The notes under the pieces are model-generated. The model made no database searches. It was not told the DNA's origin and saw nothing but the letters and a program-made list of their open reading frames with translations. Positions 16,458 to 20,619 of a stretch of DNA of 20,619 bases are shown here, piece after piece. Within the stretch, counting starts at the first letter, position 1, and the number at the start of each line of letters is the position of its first letter. Source of the stretch: SIG653 sp045577455 (GTDB lineage: Bacteria; Bacillota; Clostridia; Oscillospirales; CAG-382); NCBI GenBank assembly GCA_045577455.1, contig JAZNIJ010000020.1:1-20619 (forward strand), given 5' to 3'. The position numbers and the translations under genes were made by a program.

Positions 16458-17483
16458 ATGAAAAAAAGAGCAGAAGAATTAAATATCAAAATTGGAAAAA
16501 TGGAGAAAGGTCCACGCAATAAAATAACAGATGTCCCAGGTGTTACCGTTGGTCATTGCACTATAAGAAATGAGTTGAATAAAACAGGCGTAACGGTGAT
16601 TATGCCGCACCAGGAAAATATATTCAATAAAAAGCCAATTGCAGGGGCATATGTACTTAATGGATTTGGTAAAACAACAGGACTTATACAGGTATCAGAG
16701 CTTGGAAATATTGAAACACCAATTGCATTAACTTCAACATTGAATGTTGGCTTGGTAATGGATGCTATTGTTGAATACACTTTGAAAAATGCAACCGAAG
16801 AAATAACTTCTGTGAACCCTGTTGTTATGGAATGTAATGACGGTAGAATAAATTCACCATTTAACAGGGCAGTTAAAGTCGAACATGTTTTCAGCGCAAT
16901 TGAATCTGCATCGGAAGATTTTGATGAAGGTGATGTGGGCGCGGGAACAGGAATGATTTGCTACGGGTTAAAGGGTGGCATTGGCTCTGCTTCAAGGAAA
17001 ATACCATTAGGTAATGGTTATACCGTTGGAGTGCTTGTTCAAACAAATTTCGGTTCTCTTGATGACCTTATGGTTTGTGGAAAAAATATAGGGAACGAAA
17101 TCAAACATCTTGGAGAAAATAAAGAAGAAAAGGGTTCTGTTATTGTTGTAATGGCAACAGACCTTCCTTTGTCTTCAAGACAAATTGTCAGAGCAATAAA
17201 AAGAATACCCGTTGGGCTTGCCAGAACCGGCTCTTTCACAGGTCATGGAAGCGGAGAGGTATTTCTTGGATTTTCAACAACAAACATAGTTAATATGAAT
17301 GAAAAAGAAGATATAGTTTCATTTGGTGCTTTAAACGAAGATAAAATGAATATAGTTTTCAGAGCTGTGGCAGAAGCAACAGAAGAAGCTGTTATAAATT
17401 CAATGCTTATGGCTGATAGTGTTGTTGAAAGAAACGGAAAAACCGTCAAATCCCTTAACGAATTTATTGAACTTTTGAAATAG
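16458..17483 (+). CDS. P1 family peptidase (DmpA-like aminopeptidase)
   Basis: An Ntn-fold hydrolase of the DmpA/BapA family, which cleaves itself into two chains and then removes N-terminal residues, often D- or beta-amino acids. The 341-residue protein opens with the family's ITDVPGVTVGH block (residues 23-33). Self-cleavage is expected between G226 and S227 (KGSVIVVMATD), freeing S227 as nucleophile; VGLARTGSFTGHGSG follows, as in DmpA. There is no signal peptide, so it is probably cytosolic. Start at ATG 16458 with AGAAGGA upstream. It is flanked by divergent and convergent genes, so it is a single-gene unit. Substrate preference cannot be read from sequence. Confidence 0.93.
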   Translation: MKKRAEELNIKIGKMEKGPRNKITDVPGVTVGHCTIRNELNKTGVTVIMPHQENIFNKKPIAGAYVLNGFGKTTGLIQVSELGNIETPIALTSTLNVGLVMDAIVEYTLKNATEEITSVNPVVMECNDGRINSPFNRAVKVEHVFSAIESASEDFDEGDVGAGTGMICYGLKGGIGSASRKIPLGNGYTVGVLVQTNFGSLDDLMVCGKNIGNEIKHLGENKEEKGSVIVVMATDLPLSSRQIVRAIKRIPVGLARTGSFTGHGSGEVFLGFSTTNIVNMNEKEDIVSFGALNEDKMNIVFRAVAEATEEAVINSMLMADSVVERNGKTVKSLNEFIELLK

Positions 17484-17555
17484 TAATCGTCTTTTTTTAT
17501 ATGTATAATTAAATATAAAAATCAAATTTTATCTAATTTTATAATTATTTTTTTT

Positions 17556-17578
17556 AAGTCTCCCTTATAGGGAGACTT
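17556..17578. terminator. Bidirectional terminator between the peptidase and rnfD
   Basis: A perfect 10-bp stem (17556-17565 with 17569-17578) with a three-base loop, Ts following on the plus strand and a run of As before it, giving Ts on the minus strand too. It begins one base beyond the rnfD stop codon, so the rnf transcript ends here. Confidence 0.92.
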
Positions 17579-17579
17579 T

Positions 17580-18590
17580 TTATTCTTTTAGCAGAGTATC
17601 TAGATCTGTTTTCTTTGGTTCTTTGTTTTTCTTCTTATCAAACATATATGAGAAATATTTGTTTCCGCAAAATAAATCAAAAATATATGAGAAACAGCTC
17701 ATAAAAGCAACAGCAAACATTGAGCCATCAGGAACGGATAAGTATCTTCTAAGTATCATAGTAACAAAGCCACATCCGATTCCAAAGAATATTTTACCAA
17801 AATCTGTAATTGGAGATGCAGTTGGCAGTGAAGCGACAAATATTGCCGCAAAAACAACGCCACCAGAGAAAACTTCGGCAGCCGCACAGTATATGGCTTC
17901 GCAGTTTCCAACAGGAAGAAAGAAAGAAATAAGAAATACTGTTGATATAAAAGCTATGGGGATATGATAAGTTATATATTTTTTGTATAACAGAAATATA
18001 AAGGCAACGGTGAGAAGAAGAATTGATACTTCTCCCATATTTCCACTTTCTCTTCCTAAAAATGTGTTGAGAATGGTGGAATTTGTTATACTGTCAGTTC
18101 CGTTTTGAAAAGTATCGAGCACAGAATTAACATAGGTTACATTATTTGTAAATTGAAAAGCACTGAATTTTTCAAAAGGTGGGGTATATCCGTGATTAAC
18201 AAAATTAAAGAATGATGATAAAATCAAGGAAGAAGCAGCAACTGGGTTAATAATATTATATCCCATGTTCAGCTTAATTGAGATATTCATCATGAAAGAA
18301 ACAATAAAACCACTTAACATTGCTGTCCAAATTGGAACTGAAACAGGAAGAATCAATGCACCAAGTATCCCTGAAAGTATTGAATTCGTTGGGATTACAT
18401 TTTTCATTTTGTTGTTTAGCTTGCAAATCGATAGTTCAGTTGCAATAGATACAGCAATTGATGAAACTAATAGAAGCAAAGTTTTAGTTCCGAATATAAA
18501 GGTTGACCATATAATAGCTGGAATCAATGCAATTATCACATAACTTTGCAAATGAACAGATTTTTCTTGTGATGTTTTAAATGGGGACAT
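17580..18590 (-). CDS. rnfD: Rnf-type electron transport complex subunit D
   Basis: Integral membrane subunit of the Rnf ferredoxin:NAD oxidoreductase family, which normally couples electron transfer to H+ or Na+ movement. The 336-residue protein has about nine hydrophobic segments and family landmarks: NIINPVAAS (residues 112-120), FLGRESGNMGE (177-187, matching the usual LFLGxxxGxxGE) and SPITDFGKIFFGIGCG near the C-terminus. The Thr that carries covalent FMN in RnfD is probably T172, but the context is TNST instead of the usual S/T-G-A-T, so flavinylation is uncertain. GGAGA precedes the ATG on the minus strand. It lies 68 bases after rnfC. No rnfG, E, A or B follows, because a terminator abuts its stop codon. 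Confidence 0.9.
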   Translation of the reverse strand: MSPFKTSQEKSVHLQSYVIIALIPAIIWSTFIFGTKTLLLLVSSIAVSIATELSICKLNNKMKNVIPTNSILSGILGALILPVSVPIWTAMLSGFIVSFMMNISIKLNMGYNIINPVAASSLILSSFFNFVNHGYTPPFEKFSAFQFTNNVTYVNSVLDTFQNGTDSITNSTILNTFLGRESGNMGEVSILLLTVAFIFLLYKKYITYHIPIAFISTVFLISFFLPVGNCEAIYCAAAEVFSGGVVFAAIFVASLPTASPITDFGKIFFGIGCGFVTMILRRYLSVPDGSMFAVAFMSCFSYIFDLFCGNKYFSYMFDKKKNKEPKKTDLDTLLKE

Positions 18591-18658
18591 ATTATCTCCT
18601 TAAACATATGTGTATAATATATTATTGCTCAACTTGAAAAAAGCATACAGAGCAATAA

Positions 18659-19906
18659 TTATTCACTTTCTTCGCCTATTTTTGATGGCTTGGCTTGGGA
18701 ATTAAAGATTATTTTTGATAAAGGAATATTAGATGGGCAAATGTATGAACAACATCCGCAACCTATACAATGTTCAGCACCAAGAGCGGTATTTCTATCA
18801 TTTTGGGAATTGAGTATATTATTATATATGTGCATTGGCTTTAAAAGCATTGGACAAACTTGCAGACATTTTCCACAGTGAATACATTTATGTTCAATAG
18901 TTGCTTTTACTGAAATAGCTGTGAGAGAATTATAATTCATAATTGTTGAATCATAATTAACTTCAAAACCGGACATAAAGCCGTTTGCGATAATTGAAGC
19001 ATCTTCTTTTGTTAAGCCACCGCAAAATTCAATAATATCAGAGACCTTTGTGCCAAATGGAACGAAAATGTTCTTATTGTTCTTAACTCCTCCGGAAATT
19101 GTAATCAGTTTTTTTGTTTGAGGAATACCATAAACAAGCCCGTCGTAAAGGTTAACAACTGCTTCAGGAGAAACAATGAGTGTTCTTCCTTCTTTAATAA
19201 TGTTGTCGTTCTGATATTCTCGCCTTGTTAAAGCGTGAAGTAGAATTTTTTCATTGGAAGATGGGTATTTATTTTCAATAACTCTTAATAAGATTAGTTT
19301 TTTGTCAGAAATGTTTTTATCAAGATTGGGAAATTGGTAATCAAGCGTCTCGTCAATGGCAATAATTCCTAATCTTGCTTTGGTAAAGTGAATGAGAACT
19401 TTTAATCCGTAAATCAATTTTTCAAACTGCTCAGCTACAATTCTTATGTTGATTGCAGAACAAGGGTCTGGGTTAGTGCAGTTGATAATAACATTCTCAA
19501 TTTTTCCTGTTGCAATTCTGAGCTTTTTAAAAAGTGGTATTCCATTATCTAAAATACAAAGCTCTCTACAAGTGGATTCAATTTCTGAGCTTTTGATTTC
19601 ATTAAGGTGTTTTTTTATGGGCGGAGTGGCAAAAATAGTTTCTTTAAAATCATTTTTAACGACAATAGTGTTGTTGTTAAAACTTTCAATAATGCCTGAT
19701 ACGCTGGAAACAATAGGTAATAAATTATTGTTGTCAGGAAAGGCAACACTTTGACCGGATTTTATCTTTTCTCCGACATTAACATATAGCTTGTAATCAG
19801 AGGGAATATCTAAATAAATATGAGAGGGGGAGGAGAAATTTTCAGTAGACAAATTTTTGAGTTTTTCCCCAATTTTGAAAGATAAACCACCTGAAATTGG
19901 TAACAT
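18659..19906 (-). CDS. rnfC: Divergent RnfC-like electron transport subunit
   Basis: Peripheral iron-sulfur subunit of an Rnf-like complex, 415 residues. The N-terminal sandwich-hybrid barrel begins with ISGG (residues 4-7). The C-terminus carries two [4Fe-4S] motifs: C341, C344, C347, C351 and C380, C383, C386, C390. In usual RnfC the flavin/NADH site is marked by GxGGAxFPTxxKL and NGAECEP. Here the matching stretch reads ILDNGIPLFKKL (about 118-129) and NCTNPDP (142-148), so the glycine-rich loop and the Glu are lost. It probably does not use NADH in the normal way. GAGAGGAA lies before the ATG on the minus strand, behind a good promoter. Related RnfC-like proteins exist outside Rnf complexes, so the name marks homology only. 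Confidence 0.85.
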   Translation of the reverse strand: MLPISGGLSFKIGEKLKNLSTENFSSPSHIYLDIPSDYKLYVNVGEKIKSGQSVAFPDNNNLLPIVSSVSGIIESFNNNTIVVKNDFKETIFATPPIKKHLNEIKSSEIESTCRELCILDNGIPLFKKLRIATGKIENVIINCTNPDPCSAINIRIVAEQFEKLIYGLKVLIHFTKARLGIIAIDETLDYQFPNLDKNISDKKLILLRVIENKYPSSNEKILLHALTRREYQNDNIIKEGRTLIVSPEAVVNLYDGLVYGIPQTKKLITISGGVKNNKNIFVPFGTKVSDIIEFCGGLTKEDASIIANGFMSGFEVNYDSTIMNYNSLTAISVKATIEHKCIHCGKCLQVCPMLLKPMHIYNNILNSQNDRNTALGAEHCIGCGCCSYICPSNIPLSKIIFNSQAKPSKIGEESE

Positions 19907-19954
19907 ATATATTCCTCTCCTTCTTTATAAAACAATATACATTAGTTTAACTTA

Positions 19955-19983
19955 ATTATATAACATTTATCGACTTTTTTCAA
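19955..19983 (-). promoter_or_regulatory. Promoter for rnfCD
   Basis: On the minus strand TTGAAA (19983-19978) and TATAAT (19960-19955) are spaced by 17 bases, about 50 bases upstream of the rnfC start. Confidence 0.8.
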
Positions 19984-20003
19984 TAGTTTTTTTCCTTTTT
20001 CTA

Positions 20004-20031
20004 TTGCATATTCTGAAAATATGTGTATAAT
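20004..20031 (+). promoter_or_regulatory. Promoter for the DUF4364 gene
   Basis: TTGCAT at 20004-20009 and TATAAT at 20026-20031 with a 16-base spacer. It is divergent from the rnfCD promoter with only 20 bases between the two -35 elements, so a single bound regulator could affect both. Confidence 0.65.
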
Positions 20032-20105
20032 AAAGAGGGATATGTTCCCAATAAATTATTTTCTGTGAAAGGCAATACGACGTATCTAACGGCGTGGTAC
20101 ATATT

Positions 20106-20619
20106 ATGGCGGAAATGAAAGATCGCTTTCAGATTAAAGTTTTTATATTGTATCTTCTGAAAAATATACATGAGCCACTGGAATATCGAATAATCAATGA
20201 TATGGTTATGCAAGATGGTTTTGTTTCGGGGAGGGATTTTCCAATTTGTTTTTGCGAACTCCTTGATTCCGGTCAAATTGTCGAAGAGCGATATGAGGGC
20301 AAAATGTATTATCGAATATCCGAGTTAGGTGCTCAATCAGTTACAAGCGTGGAATTTAACTTGTATGATTCCGTTAAAGAAAAAGCATTACGTTCTGCCC
20401 ATCGTCTTTTAGCTTTTTATAAAACAGGAAATCGCTTTGAATCAGAAATTACTCCCCATGGTGAGGGATATATGGTAAAATGTTATATAGAAGATAAAGA
20501 TAAAACTCTTCTCGATTTAAATGTATATTTAACTGATGATAAATATGCTGAAAATTTAAAGGAAAACTTTATGGAGAGAGCAGAAGTAATTTATAAAGGA
20601 GTGCTTGCACTTCTTTCGG
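20106..20619 (+). CDS. DUF4364 family protein, partial (runs off the window)
   Basis: An open frame of 171 codons from ATG 20106 to the window edge. The N-terminal half looks like a winged helix: FQIKVFILYLLKNIHEPLEYR then DFPICFCELLDSGQIVEER and a short beta wing (YYRISELG). The second half is alpha/beta, with a DKDKTLLDLNVYLTD strand pair and a helix near the cut end. This matches the Clostridia family DUF4364, thought to be DNA-binding by fold. Start is uncertain: ATG 20106 has little Shine-Dalgarno upstream, and ATG 20115 preceded by GGCGGA is an alternative. The last residues are missing. Confidence 0.78.
   Translation, partial: MAEMKDRFQIKVFILYLLKNIHEPLEYRIINDMVMQDGFVSGRDFPICFCELLDSGQIVEERYEGKMYYRISELGAQSVTSVEFNLYDSVKEKALRSAHRLLAFYKTGNRFESEITPHGEGYMVKCYIEDKDKTLLDLNVYLTDDKYAENLKENFMERAEVIYKGVLALLS

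Noticed and set aside
16359..16530. Short plus-strand open frame running into the start of the peptidase gene
   Set aside because: No ribosome binding site, overlaps the peptidase in another frame, and its sequence looks random.
17623..17967. Plus-strand open frame opposite rnfD
   Set aside because: Lies wholly within the well supported rnfD gene; no ribosome binding site and no family resemblance.
18606..18619. 14-base sequence ATATGTGTATAATA, repeated at 20019-20032
   Set aside because: The copy at 20019 is part of a promoter, but the copy at 18606 has no -35 element and would read antisense into rnfC; two copies in AT-rich DNA are likely chance.

Overview
This window comes from an AT-rich, low-GC Gram-positive bacterium, most likely an anaerobic member of the Clostridia (Oscillospiraceae/Ruminococcaceae-like). 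The clues are strong purine-rich Shine-Dalgarno sites, sigma-A style promoters, a type I dockerin on a secreted protein, Rnf-type electron-transport subunits, and a DUF4364 protein typical of Clostridia. The organism call is inference from gene content and base composition; no 16S or other marker is present. No tRNA, rRNA, CRISPR array or insertion sequence was seen.

Layout. 1-4480 holds a TIM-barrel sugar phosphate isomerase/epimerase-like protein, aroA (EPSP synthase), an unrecognised 98-residue acidic-tailed protein and gap (glycolytic GAPDH); terminators follow the isomerase, the 98-residue gene and gap. 4640-6840 holds a membrane-anchored D,D-carboxypeptidase of the S11 family and a metallo-beta-lactamase-fold hydrolase. 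6885-9495 is a complete polar amino acid ABC importer operon (lipoprotein, permease, ATPase) with a near-consensus promoter and a candidate operator. 9543-9641 keeps the C-terminal fragment of a decayed PP2C-type phosphatase on the minus strand. 9900-14640 is a secreted-protein module: a 1238-residue tandem metallophosphoesterase/GLUG/dockerin protein and a membrane-anchored partner of unknown function. A second isomerase-like paralogue follows at 14678, possibly co-transcribed. 15632-17580 holds a HAD-IB phosphatase (minus) and a P1-family DmpA-like peptidase (plus). 17580-19906 (minus) holds only rnfC and rnfD, closed by a terminator, so the usual rnfG/E/A/B genes are not downstream. The window ends inside a DUF4364 gene divergent from rnfC.

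How they work together. Most genes are housekeeping: aromatic amino acid synthesis, glycolysis, wall remodelling, amino acid uptake. The least ordinary parts are (a) the dockerin protein, in which the first phosphoesterase copy keeps all metal and catalytic residues while the second has lost one metal site and the catalytic histidine, and (b) the orphan rnfCD pair, whose RnfC lacks the usual glycine-rich flavin/nucleotide loop. These are the best candidates for something not yet described.
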